This document shows, piece after piece, positions 8,984 through 18,600 of a stretch of 64,000 nucleotides of DNA. The DNA comes from Oleiagrimonas sp963747595 (GTDB taxonomy: Bacteria; Pseudomonadota; Gammaproteobacteria; Xanthomonadales; Rhodanobacteraceae): positions 372,001 to 436,000 of the forward strand of contig CAVVFO010000001.1 in NCBI GenBank assembly GCA_963747595.1. Reading direction: 5' to 3'. A program made the position numbers and the translations under genes. Position 1 is the stretch's first letter, and the number at the start of each line of letters is the position of its first letter. The notes below the pieces were generated by a model that was not told the origin of the DNA, did not search any database, and worked only from the letters and a program-made list of their open reading frames with translations.

Positions 8984-10477
8984 TCACTTCTGCTCCGGGC
9001 TCCGGTCCATCAGCCACTGCGACAGCAGCGCCACCGGGCGGCCCGTGGCCATGCCCTTGCGGCCGTCGTCCCAGGCGCTGCCGGCAATGTCCAGGTGTGC
9101 CCAGCGCTGGCCTTCGGTGAAGCGCGACAGGAAGCAGCCGGCGGTGATGGCGCCGGCGGTCTTGCCACCGATGTGGGCAAAATCGGCAAATCCCGATTCC
9201 AGCTGCGACTGGTAGTCGTCCCACAGCGGCAGGCGCCAGGCGCGGTCCAGCGTGTGCTCGCCAGCGGCCAGCAGTTCGTCTGCCAGGTCGTCGTGCTTGC
9301 TCATCAGGCCGCTGGCATGCTTGCCCAGGGCCACCAAGCAGGCGCCGGTCAGCGTGGCGGCGTCGATGATCGCGGTGGGCTCGAAGCGCTGCACGTAGGT
9401 TAGTGCATCGCACAGGATCAGGCGGCCCTCGGCGTCGGTGTTGAGCACCTCGACCGTCTGGCCCGACAGCGTCTCGACCACGTCGCTGGGACGATAGGCA
9501 TCGCCGTCGGGCATGTTTTCCACCGAGGGCACCACGCACACCAGGTTCAGTGGCAGGTTCATTTCCACTGCGGCGACGAAGGTGCCGAGGACGCCCGCGG
9601 CACCGCACATGTCGTATTTCATCTCCGCCATGCTGGCGCCGGGCTTGATGTTGAGGCCACCGCTGTCGAAGGTGACGCCCTTGCCGACCAAGGCATACGG
9701 TTTGTCGGCATCGCCCGCGCCCTTGTATTGCAGCACGATCATGCGCGGCGGATTGGCCGACCCGCGGCCCACGGCGAGCAGCGAATGCATGCCCAGCTCG
9801 GCCATTTTTTCCGGTTCCAGCACGTCGATGGAGACACTGGCGTGACGGTCAGCGAAATCGGACGCCTGTTCGGCCAGCCATTTCGGATTGCAGATGTTGG
9901 GCGGGGTGTTGCCCAACTCGCGCGCGAACCGCACGCCGCTGGCCATGGCGGTGGCCTGCGCTACTGCTGCCGCGGCGTCGTCGCCGGCAGCAAGGGCGAA
10001 GCGTTGCCAATTCACGGGCTTGGGCGTTTCCTTCTTGTGGATCGTGGCGGTGTAGCGGTAGGCGGCATGATCGGCCGCCAGTGCGGCGATGCGCACGCGC
10101 CACGTGCTGTCGCGACCGGGAACCTCGAGTTCGCTCAGCCAAGACGCGGCCCCATCCACGGGCAGCTTTGCCAGGGCCTGCGCGGCTTCCGTGCAGGCGC
10201 GCTTGAAACCGGCAGCGGCGAAGGTTTTTTCGTCCCCGAGCCCGACGACGAGAACGCGCGCGGCACCGATGCCATCCAAGTCATACAGCACGTGCGTGCT
10301 GCCGGTCTTGCCGGTGATGTCGCCGTGCTCGATGCGACGCTTGATGGCGCCGCCGGAGGCGCTGTCGATGCGCGCCGCGGCGCTGGAAAGTACGCCGTCC
10401 GCGTACACGCCCACAATGGCACAGGGCGTCTCGGTGGATTCGGGGGCGGAGGAGATCAGGCTGAATTCGAGCGTCAT
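8984..10477 (-). CDS. pepA: Leucyl aminopeptidase PepA
   Basis: A 497-residue M17 cytosol aminopeptidase. ATG 10477 has GAGG upstream; longer in-frame starts extend into the promoter region. The catalytic domain shows KGVTFDSGG (about 266-274, metal and catalytic Lys), KYDMCGAA (288-295) and the family signature NTDAEGRL (346-353). It is a two-metal exopeptidase that releases N-terminal residues. In enterics it also acts as a DNA-binding accessory factor for Xer recombination; xerD is 3 kb away, but that role is only inferred. Divergent from lptF. Confidence 0.96.
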   Translation of the reverse strand: MTLEFSLISSAPESTETPCAIVGVYADGVLSSAAARIDSASGGAIKRRIEHGDITGKTGSTHVLYDLDGIGAARVLVVGLGDEKTFAAAGFKRACTEAAQALAKLPVDGAASWLSELEVPGRDSTWRVRIAALAADHAAYRYTATIHKKETPKPVNWQRFALAAGDDAAAAVAQATAMASGVRFARELGNTPPNICNPKWLAEQASDFADRHASVSIDVLEPEKMAELGMHSLLAVGRGSANPPRMIVLQYKGAGDADKPYALVGKGVTFDSGGLNIKPGASMAEMKYDMCGAAGVLGTFVAAVEMNLPLNLVCVVPSVENMPDGDAYRPSDVVETLSGQTVEVLNTDAEGRLILCDALTYVQRFEPTAIIDAATLTGACLVALGKHASGLMSKHDDLADELLAAGEHTLDRAWRLPLWDDYQSQLESGFADFAHIGGKTAGAITAGCFLSRFTEGQRWAHLDIAGSAWDDGRKGMATGRPVALLSQWLMDRSPEQK

Positions 10478-10884
10478 AAGGATCCTCTGAACATGTCTGT
10501 GCAGGCGCCATCGGCTCTGTCGGCACACAGACCAGGGTGCAATGGGGAAGGCAGGCGGGCTGCTTGTCGAACCATTGTAACGCGGAGATGCGGACAGACA
10601 GGGCCAGCCCCATTTTGGATGTTGCGTATCGGGGTTGATGCCCTGGCCGGCAACCTGCGGCGTGCATCTTGCCAAGGGCACCGGCCCCGGCTTGCACCAC
10701 GGACCCGACCTTGCGAAGCAGCGGGGGCGTGGCGCCTGGGCGGACGTGCGCCGGAGAACCTGCGGGGAAGCGCTTCAGCGAGTCGCGGCGGGGCCCGCGC
10801 AACGGCGGGACCGGCTAGACTTGGATCGTGTCGTGCGGGATGCATGTCCCGGCGGATGACGAAAGCCATGGAACCGTGTATCGC
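10478..10884. other. Divergent pepA/lptF intergenic region
   Basis: About 400 bp without a supported gene. On the minus strand TACAAT (ATTGTA at 10574-10579) is a candidate -10 for pepA. A TAGACT near 10816 could serve lptF. Neither has a good -35. The stretch is GC-rich and has no coding-like frame with a ribosome-binding site. Confidence 0.5.
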
Positions 10885-12000
10885 ATGCTGCAAATCCTCG
10901 ACCGTTACTTCCTGCGGGAACTGGCCACCAGCGTGGTGGCGACGCTTATCGTGCTTCTGGTCATCGTGACCGGCGGCACATTCGCGCATGTGCTGCAGCA
11001 GGTGGCCGGAGGCAGCTTCCCGGCGAGCGTGATGTTCGAGGTGCTGGGGCTGAACGTACTGGCCACACTCAGCGCGGTGTTGCCGCTGGCGGTCTTCGTG
11101 GGCGTGCTGGTGGCACTGGGCAGGCTGTGGCGCGACAGCGAAATGCACGTGCTGGCATCGTCCGGCATGGGTCGGCGCGGCCTGCTGCGCCCGGCGCTGT
11201 ATCTGGCTGTGCCCATGGCGCTGCTGGCAGGAGTGGTGTCGCTGTGGCTGGGTCCGTGGTCGGTGCGCACCTCGCACGCGGCCATCGCCGATGCCAACAA
11301 GTCGGTGATTGCCGCAGGTCTGGAAGCCGGGCGCTTCACCGAGCTTCCGGGCAAGGGCGGCATTATTTTCGTCGATAGCATGAACCATGCCGGCACCCGG
11401 CTCGGCAAGGTGCTCATTGCGCGGGAGCAGCCCGCCACGGGCACGCATCCGGCGCGCCTCGATGTGGTCACGGCCACCCACGGCAAGCTGTATCAGGAGG
11501 ACAAGGGAGGCATGCGGTTTCTGGGATTGTTCGATGGCTGGCGCTTCCAGATTCCGCTGGGCCAGCCGGCGTGGCGGCGCATGAAATATCGGCGCCAGGA
11601 TGTGGCGTTGTCCAGCGTGGAACCGGGCGAGGACAGTGAGAGCGGCAATCCGTTGTCCGAGGTGACTACCGCCACCCTGTTCGGACAGCCTGGTGCGGAT
11701 GCACGTGCCGAGCTGGCCTGGCGCATCACCTCGCCGATCACCGTGCTGGTGCTGGTGCTGCTGGCGCTGCCGCTGGCCCGGCAGTCGCCGCGCGAGCCGC
11801 GCTATGGCCGCCTGCTCATCGCGGTGCTGGGATACTTCCTGTATGTCGGCCTGGTATCGCTGTGCCGGGTCATGATCGCGCAAGGCAAGCTGCCCGATGC
11901 CACGGTGCTGTGGGTGTTGCAGACACTGGTCGCCGCGGGCGCATGGTGGTTCCTGCGCCGGCAATACCGGCCGTGGAAAAAGGCGGAAGCCAGGGCATGA
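10885..12000 (+). CDS. lptF: LPS export ABC transporter permease LptF
   Basis: A 371-residue YjgP/YjgQ-family inner-membrane permease. The start MLQILDRYFLREL at ATG 10885 matches the conserved N-terminus. It has an N-terminal hydrophobic pair, a third helix (about 100-125), a large periplasmic jellyroll-type domain (about 130-270) and three C-terminal helices. LptF with LptG and LptB2 extracts lipopolysaccharide from the inner membrane and passes it to LptC/LptA. Its stop overlaps the lptG start (ATGA), so the two are translationally coupled. Confidence 0.95.
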   Translation: MLQILDRYFLRELATSVVATLIVLLVIVTGGTFAHVLQQVAGGSFPASVMFEVLGLNVLATLSAVLPLAVFVGVLVALGRLWRDSEMHVLASSGMGRRGLLRPALYLAVPMALLAGVVSLWLGPWSVRTSHAAIADANKSVIAAGLEAGRFTELPGKGGIIFVDSMNHAGTRLGKVLIAREQPATGTHPARLDVVTATHGKLYQEDKGGMRFLGLFDGWRFQIPLGQPAWRRMKYRRQDVALSSVEPGEDSESGNPLSEVTTATLFGQPGADARAELAWRITSPITVLVLVLLALPLARQSPREPRYGRLLIAVLGYFLYVGLVSLCRVMIAQGKLPDATVLWVLQTLVAAGAWWFLRRQYRPWKKAEARA

Positions 12001-13091
12001 TCAGGATCAAGCGTTGTGACCGGCTGATCGCCAGCGCCGTCATCGGCACGCTGCTCATTGTCTGGCTGGTGCTGGTGGGCTTCGATGCCCTGACCCAATT
12101 GATACGCCAGCTCGGCGATGTCGGCCAGCACGGCTATACCATCACCGATGCCATCATCTACATCGCCCTGACCTTGCCGCGGCGCATGTACGAGTATTTC
12201 GGCAATGCGGCCCTGATCGGCGGGCTGCTGGGACTGGGTGGTCTGGCGGCCAGCGGCGAGCTGACGGCGCTGCGCGCGGCCGGCATGTCCAAGTTGCGCA
12301 TCGCCGCGTCGGTGGTGCTGATCGTCGGCGCGTTGACGGTGCTGGTGGTGCTGATGGGCGAAACCGTGGCACCGGTGGGCGACCAGCAGGCGCAGGCGCT
12401 GCAGGTGCGCAGCCGGTCGCACAGCCTGGGCCTGTCCAGTGGCGGCGGCTTGTGGGCGCGCGACGGCAACCACGTCATCAATGCGCGCAATGCCATCGCC
12501 GTGCGCCACGAGGGCATGCCTTCGGTGCAGCTGTCAGATGTGCGCCAGTTCACTCTCGACAAGGGCGGGCAGTTGACGCGTTTCATGCATGCACACGATG
12601 CCAGCCACCAGGGGCAGCACTGGATTCTGCACCAGGTGCGCATCAGCGATCTGACCGGCCATGGCGTCGTGGCCCGGGAAGTGGCCAGCCTGCCGTGGCA
12701 AACCAACCTCAATCCGCGCGTGCTGGAGCAGTCGGTGGTGCATCCGGAATATCTGTCCATGCGCGACCTGCTGCGCAACATGCATTATTCGCGGGCCAAC
12801 GGGATCAATGCCGGTGTCTACTCCAACGCCTTCTGGGCGCACGCGTTGTATCCGTTGAACGTGCTGGCGCTGGTGCTGTGCGCCATGCCGTTTGCGTTCG
12901 GTGCATTGCGCTCGGGAGGCTTGGGCAAACGCCTGTTCGTGGGCATCCTGCTGGCCATCGGCTGGTATTTCCTGCAGCGGGTGATCACCAATACGGGGAC
13001 CGTCTACGGTTTGTCTCCGCTGCTGGCCAACCTGCTGCCGGCGCTGGGCCTGTTGGCGGTGGCCGGGGTGTATTTTCGCCGACACGGCTGA
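11997..13091 (+). CDS. lptG: LPS export ABC transporter permease LptG
   Basis: A 364-residue partner of LptF with the same architecture. The N-terminal helix (ASAVIGTLLIVWLVLVGF) is followed by the conserved cytoplasmic loop LAASGELTALRAAGMSKLR, which contacts the LptB ATPase. A periplasmic domain and C-terminal helices with GTVYGLSPLLANLLPA complete it. Start is ATG 11997 within the lptF stop. lptB, lptC and lptA are not in this window. Confidence 0.95.
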   Translation: MIRIKRCDRLIASAVIGTLLIVWLVLVGFDALTQLIRQLGDVGQHGYTITDAIIYIALTLPRRMYEYFGNAALIGGLLGLGGLAASGELTALRAAGMSKLRIAASVVLIVGALTVLVVLMGETVAPVGDQQAQALQVRSRSHSLGLSSGGGLWARDGNHVINARNAIAVRHEGMPSVQLSDVRQFTLDKGGQLTRFMHAHDASHQGQHWILHQVRISDLTGHGVVAREVASLPWQTNLNPRVLEQSVVHPEYLSMRDLLRNMHYSRANGINAGVYSNAFWAHALYPLNVLALVLCAMPFAFGALRSGGLGKRLFVGILLAIGWYFLQRVITNTGTVYGLSPLLANLLPALGLLAVAGVYFRRHG

Positions 13092-13110
13092 AGGCGCTGG
13101 CGCGGCGAAA

Positions 13111-13599
13111 TCAAGCGCGGCGCCGCAACTCCGTGCCCGTCAGCAGATCGTGCAGCGCGCGGCGCCGCGGGTCCAGCAGCGCTACGGCGAAGAATGCCGT
13201 CCAGGCGAAAATGGGCGCCAGCAGCGTCATCCCGGCTGGCCATACATGACCCAATTCCAGCAACGACAGCGGCGTGGCCGCCACGGCAAAGCGCGCAGTT
13301 GCACGGCCGATGCCGGGGCGGTTGCCGGCGCTGGTGCACACGTGGATGCGCCACGGCCGCATGCCCAGCGTCTGTCCGCCACGCACCCATGACAGCAGGA
13401 AGTAGGCAGCCACGGCGGCGAACAGGGTCAGCCGATACCACGTGGCGTCCGCATGCAGATGTCCGCGGGTGATCAGCAGGCACAGCATCACCGTGACCAT
13501 GGTGACGGCAAGGACCGCCAGCAGGTCGTACGCCAGCGCCGCCAGCCGGCGCCACAAGGGCACGCGCAGCGTGGACTGGATGAACGTTGTCGTGCGCAT
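13111..13599 (-). CDS. RDD family membrane protein
   Basis: A 162-residue integral membrane protein. LWRRLAALAYDLLAVLAV carries the R and D of the RDD signature, GGQTLGMRPWRIHV follows, and DPRRRALHDLLTGT is the typical C-terminal motif. Four hydrophobic segments are visible. Function of the family is unclear; transport or stress roles have been proposed. It is convergent with lptG (20 bp apart) and divergent from xerD. Start ATG 13599. Confidence 0.85.
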   Translation of the reverse strand: MRTTTFIQSTLRVPLWRRLAALAYDLLAVLAVTMVTVMLCLLITRGHLHADATWYRLTLFAAVAAYFLLSWVRGGQTLGMRPWRIHVCTSAGNRPGIGRATARFAVAATPLSLLELGHVWPAGMTLLAPIFAWTAFFAVALLDPRRRALHDLLTGTELRRRA

Positions 13600-13638
13600 G
13601 GGCTTGCACCGGGCGGTCGTCGCCGCCAGCATCGGGTC

Positions 13639-14547
13639 ATGAATGAAGCTGCCAGTATCGCCGAAGCGGATCGCCGCGGCATCGAGGTGTTCATCGAGCG
13701 TATCTGGTCCGAGGATGGGCTGGCCGAGCGTACGCTGCAAGCCTATCGTGCCGATCTCACATCCTTGGCGCAGTGGCTGGCGGCTCGCGGCGGTACCCTG
13801 GAGCACGCCACGCGCGAGGATCTGTCGCGCTATTTCGGCGAGCGTCGCGTCTCCATACGTTCCATGGCGCGGCGCCAGTCCGCATTCCGGCGCTATTTTG
13901 CGCACACGGCGCGCGAGCATCCGGGGTTCGAGGACCCCACGCTGCTCCTCAGCCGGCCGCAGATGCCGCGTGGCCTGCCCAAGGCGCTGAGTGAACGCGA
14001 CATCGAAGCGCTGCTGACTGCCCCCGACGTGGAGACGCCGCTGGGGCTGCGTGATCGCGCCATGCTGGAGCTGATGTACGCATCGGGCCTGCGCGTATCG
14101 GAGCTGGTGGATCTGCCTTTGGCCGGTCTCAATACACGTCAGGGCGTGTTGCGGGTGACCGGCAAGGGTGGCAAGGAGCGGCTGGTGCCGGTGGGGGAAA
14201 CGGCGCTGGACTGGATCGAGCGCTATCTGGCGGATGCCCGCCCGGCACTGGCGCGCGGTCGCCAGCCGCTGGCGCTGTTCCTGTCCAATCGTGCCGCCGC
14301 CATGAGCCGGCAGATGTTCTGGATGCTGGTCAAGCGGTATGCCATGCAGGTGGGTATCGCCGCGACGCGCATTTCGCCGCACGTGCTGCGGCATTCATTC
14401 GCCACGCATCTGCTCAATCACGGCGCCGATCTGCGTGCGCTGCAGATGCTGCTGGGTCACAGCGCCCTCAGTACCACGCAGATCTACACGCTGGTGGCGC
14501 GCGAAGGTCTCAAGCGCATGCACGCGCAGCATCATCCGCGTGGCTGA
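13639..14547 (+). CDS. xerD: Site-specific tyrosine recombinase XerD
   Basis: A 302-residue tyrosine recombinase that resolves chromosome dimers at dif together with XerC and FtsK. All active-site residues are visible: R152 (SGLRVSEL), K176 (TGKGGKE), H248 and R251 (HVLRHSF), H274 (GHSALSTTQ) and nucleophile Y283 (QIYTLV). The N-terminal SAM-like domain spans about 10-100. Lack of flanking element genes, full-length housekeeping similarity and dsbC immediately downstream favour XerD over a phage integrase. Confidence 0.92.
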   Translation: MNEAASIAEADRRGIEVFIERIWSEDGLAERTLQAYRADLTSLAQWLAARGGTLEHATREDLSRYFGERRVSIRSMARRQSAFRRYFAHTAREHPGFEDPTLLLSRPQMPRGLPKALSERDIEALLTAPDVETPLGLRDRAMLELMYASGLRVSELVDLPLAGLNTRQGVLRVTGKGGKERLVPVGETALDWIERYLADARPALARGRQPLALFLSNRAAAMSRQMFWMLVKRYAMQVGIAATRISPHVLRHSFATHLLNHGADLRALQMLLGHSALSTTQIYTLVAREGLKRMHAQHHPRG

Positions 14548-14635
14548 TGAAAAACGGAGCGACGAATCTGCGACAATATCCTTCCACCGGCCGGGTGCCG
14601 GTCTTGATACAGCCGGTGCTCCGCGCCCGAGGTCG

Positions 14636-15403
14636 ATGATGTTGAACAAGTTTCTTTTCCTGCTGGCCGGTCTGGCCTGCGTCGCGGCGGCCCATGCCGC
14701 GGATCACGCCCCGGCCAAGGCGTCCGCGGTGGTGCATCAGGCGTTGGCACAGTTGCAGGCTCCCGGCCCCGTCAGCAATATTCAGAAGTCGCCTTTGCCA
14801 GGCTTCTATCAGGCTCTGACGGGCGGACGCCTGATCTACGTCAGCGATGACGGTCGCTATGTTCTGGATGGCCGCGTGCTCGATGCGCAGAAGCAGGTGG
14901 ATCTGACCCATCGGCGCATGGCCTCGATCCGGCGTCATATCGTCGCCGATATTCCCGCGGCGGATACGCTGGTCTTTGCGCCCAAGCACCCCAAATATAC
15001 GGTGACGGTGTTCACCGATGTGGATTGCCCGTACTGCCGTGCATTCCACAAGAACATCAAGCAGATCAATGCCGATGGCGTGGCCGTGAATTACGTATTC
15101 TGGCCGCGGACCGGCATTGACGCCTATCCCAGCGGCAAGCCCACCGACTCGTACCTGAAGGCGGTCTCGGTGTGGTGTGCCGCGCATCGCAAGTCCAGTT
15201 TCGATGCGGCCATGGACGGCAAGACCGTGCCGTCCAGGAAATGCAGCAACCCGGTGAAGCACACGTTCATGCTGGGCAACCGCATCGGCGTGGACGGCAC
15301 GCCGACCATCGTCGGGCCCACGGGCGCCGTCCTCGGTGGCTACCTGACCCCGGAGCAACTGCTGCATGCGCTGCAGCAAAACGACGCAGAAAACGCTGGT
15401 TGA
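14636..15403 (+). CDS. dsbC: Thiol:disulfide isomerase DsbC
   Basis: A 255-residue periplasmic protein. A signal peptide (KFLFLLAGLACVAAAHA) is cleaved near residue 21; an N-terminal dimerisation domain and a thioredoxin-fold domain follow. The active site is CPYC (131-134), with the cis-Pro loop GTPTIV. A second Cys pair (VWCAAH and RKCSNP) is expected to be structural. It isomerises wrong disulfides in secreted proteins and is kept reduced by DsbD. ATG ATG at 14636/14639 leaves the exact start ambiguous by one codon. It follows xerD by 88 bp, a common order. Confidence 0.94.
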   Translation: MMLNKFLFLLAGLACVAAAHAADHAPAKASAVVHQALAQLQAPGPVSNIQKSPLPGFYQALTGGRLIYVSDDGRYVLDGRVLDAQKQVDLTHRRMASIRRHIVADIPAADTLVFAPKHPKYTVTVFTDVDCPYCRAFHKNIKQINADGVAVNYVFWPRTGIDAYPSGKPTDSYLKAVSVWCAAHRKSSFDAAMDGKTVPSRKCSNPVKHTFMLGNRIGVDGTPTIVGPTGAVLGGYLTPEQLLHALQQNDAENAG

Positions 15404-15600
15404 AAAGGTCTGATCGCCGCAGGATGGCCCACGGAGCACGACGGCATCCCTGAGCGCCAGCCGGACGGGCAAGCGGATGGTTCTTGTGCGAGTCCAGCCG
15501 TCCTGCCTCTGCCGGCGAGAGCCCAGGCGATGTTGCAGATTTCATGTTGCGTCGCCGCATCCGTTACCATGGGCGTTTCCCCCCTGCAGCACATGCCGGC

Positions 15601-18600
15601 ATGATGGCTCTCGACGGGCGCAGCGCCCTTTCGCCGTTTCGACTGGAACGGCTCAATACCCAGCTTGAGGCGATCCACAGCGGCACCCGGGTGACCGCGG
15701 CGTGGTTCGTGTATTTCATCGATGCCGGGACGGCCATCGACGGGGATGCACGCGCGCGTCTCGACGATATCCTCGAGTTGCAGGCAGCCGCGCGCGAGCC
15801 GTTGGCCGGCGATGCCACCCAGCTGTACGTGGTGCCGCGCCTGGGTACCATCTCACCGTGGTCCAGCAAGGCCACCGACATTCTGCATCGTGCCGATATC
15901 GCCATTGAGCGTGTGGAACGTGGGGTGGCCTACCGCCTGGAGCGCTGCCCGGATGCCGGTTCCGATGCGTGGCGTGCGCTGATGGACGTGCTGCACGATC
16001 CCATGACGCAGTCCGTGCTGGATGCAGAGGCGGACGCCGGTGCCCTGTTCCTGCATGGCGAGCCGGGCGAATTGCGGCACATCGAGCTGGGTGACGATGC
16101 GCATGCCGCGTTGCGCGCAGCCAATGGCGCACTGGGTCTGGCGTTGGCCGACGACGAGATCGCGTACCTGGCCGACGCATATGCCGAAATCGGTCGCGAC
16201 CCCACGGATGCCGAGCTGATGATGTTCGCGCAGGCCAACTCCGAGCACTGCCGGCACAAGGTCTTCAATGCCAGCTGGACGGTGGATGGCGAGGCGCAGG
16301 ATGACAGCCTGTTCGACATGATCCGGCACAGCCATGCGCAGTCGCCGCAGGGCACGCTGTCCGCCTACAGTGACAACGCGGCAGTGATCGAGGGCTACGC
16401 TGGCTCCCGCCTGAGTCCGCAGGCCGGGGCCGGGGGTGTGTGGCGCGCGCAGCCACAGGAGCATGTGCCATTCGCGATCAAGGTGGAGACCCACAACCAC
16501 CCCACGGCCATCGCCCCGTGGCCGGGAGCGGCCACCGGCGCCGGCGGCGAGATCCGCGATGAAGGTGCCACGGGACTGGGCGGCAAGCCCAAGGCGGGCC
16601 TGACCGGCTTTTCGGTGTCGCACTTGCGCATTCCCGGTCTGCTGCGCCCCTGGGAACAGGACCGGCCGCTGCCCCCGCGCATGGCCACTGCGTTCGAGAT
16701 CATGCGTGACGGCCCGCTGGGTGCCGCCGGCTTCAACAACGAATTCGGCCGGCCCTGTCTGGGCGGCTACTTCCGCAGTTTCGAAGTGGAAAACGGCAGG
16801 CCCGGCGTACGGCGCGGCTATGACAAGCCGATCATGATCGCCGGTGGACTGGCCAATCTGCGCGAGGGGCATGTGCACAAGCGCAAGCTCGAGGCGGGCG
16901 ACAAGGTGGTGGTGCTGGGCGGGCCAGCCATGCTGATCGGCCTGGGTGGTGGTGCGGCCTCGTCGCTGCATTCGGGCGCCTCCACTGCGGAACTGGATTT
17001 CGCCTCGGTGCAGCGCGACAACCCGGAAATGGAGCGTCGCTGCCAGGAAGTCATCGACGCCTGCTGCGCACGCGGCGCGGCCAACCCGCTGGTCAGCATT
17101 CACGATGTGGGGGCCGGGGGGCTGTCCAACGCGATCCCCGAATTGCTGCATGACGCCGGTGTCGGTGGCGACATCGATCTGGCGGCGGTTCCCTGCGACG
17201 ATCCGCAGCTCACGCCGATGCAGCTCTGGAGCAACGAGTCGCAGGAGCGCTACGTGCTGGCGCTGAAACCCGCCGATGTGGCCGAGTTCGAAGCGATGTG
17301 CGTACGCGAGCGCTGCCCGTTCGCCGTGGTGGGGACCGCGCGTGCGGAGCCGCATCTGCAGGTGATCGATTCGCGCAGCGACAGCACCGTGGTCGACCTC
17401 TCCATGGACATGCTGTTCGGCAAGCCGCCGCAGATGCACCGCGACGCCACACGCAAGAAGCCGCGGGTGGACCTGGTCCCGGATCTGTCAGGCATGGAGC
17501 TGACCGAGGCGTTGCAGCGTGTGCTGCGTCTGCCGGTGGTGGGCAGCAAGTCGTTCCTGATCACGATCGGTGACCGCAGTGTGGGTGGCCTGTGCGCGCG
17601 CGATCCGATGGTCGGTCCGTGGCAGGTTCCGGTGGCCGATTGCGCCGTCACGCTGACCGATTTCGAGGGCTATCACGGCGAAGCGATGGCCATGGCCGAA
17701 CGCGCGCCGGTGGCACTGCTGTCATCCGCCGACGCCGCCCGCATGGCCGTGGGTGAGGCCGTCACCAATCTGGCCGCCGCGCCCATCAAGTCGCTGGGCG
17801 ATATACGGTTGTCGGCCAACTGGATGGCAGCGGTCAACCATGATGGCGAGGACGCCGCGCTGTTCGATGCGGTGCGCGCCGTGGGTCGCGATCTTTGCCC
17901 GCAGCTGGATATTTCCATCCCCGTGGGCAAGGACTCGTTGTCCATGCAGGCCCGCTGGGACGATGCGGAGGCAGGCGAGCAGCAGACCGTGGCACCGGTG
18001 TCGCTGGTCATCACCGGCTTCGCCCGCGTGCATGATGTGCGCAATGCTCTGACGCCGCAGATCAAGCTGGACCGCGGCAAATCCGATTTGTGGATGATCG
18101 ATCTGGGAGGCGGCCGTGATCGTCTCGGTGCGTCGGCACTGACCCAGGCATTCAATCGCGGTGGCGGCGTGCCGCCGGATCTGGACGACCCCAGGCGTCT
18201 GGCCGCGCTGTTTGCACTGGTGCAGGAGGCCAACGAGGCCGGCATGTTGCTGGCCTACCACGACCGTTCCGATGGCGGCATCATTGTCACCTTGCTGGAA
18301 ATGGCCTTCGCGGGGCGTTGCGGTCTGGAAGTGCACCTGGACGGCTGGGCCGAGACGACCCTGCGGGCGCTGTTCAACGAGGAGCTGGGCGCGGTCATGC
18401 AGGTGCCGGTGGCACAGCGGGAAGACTTCGAGGCGCTTCTGGTCAAGCATGACCTGGCGGCACTGGCGCATCGGGTCGGGTCTCCGCGCGAGAAGCTGGG
18501 TATCAAGCTGCTGCTGGGTGGCGAGAAGACCGCCAAATGGAACTGGCAGGAGTTGTTCTCGGCCTGGAACGAAACCAGCCACGCCATGCAGCGACGCCGC

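Noticed and set aside
10474..11964. 496-codon minus-strand ORF opposite lptF
   Set aside because: Complement of a conserved permease gene; no independent support.
13639..14547. Reading this tyrosine recombinase as the integrase of the mobile element
   Set aside because: It lies 9 kb away in core gene order next to dsbC and has the housekeeping XerD architecture.
15853..17439. 528-codon minus-strand ORF opposite purL
   Set aside because: Shadow of purL; composition is typical of complementary reading of GC-rich coding DNA.
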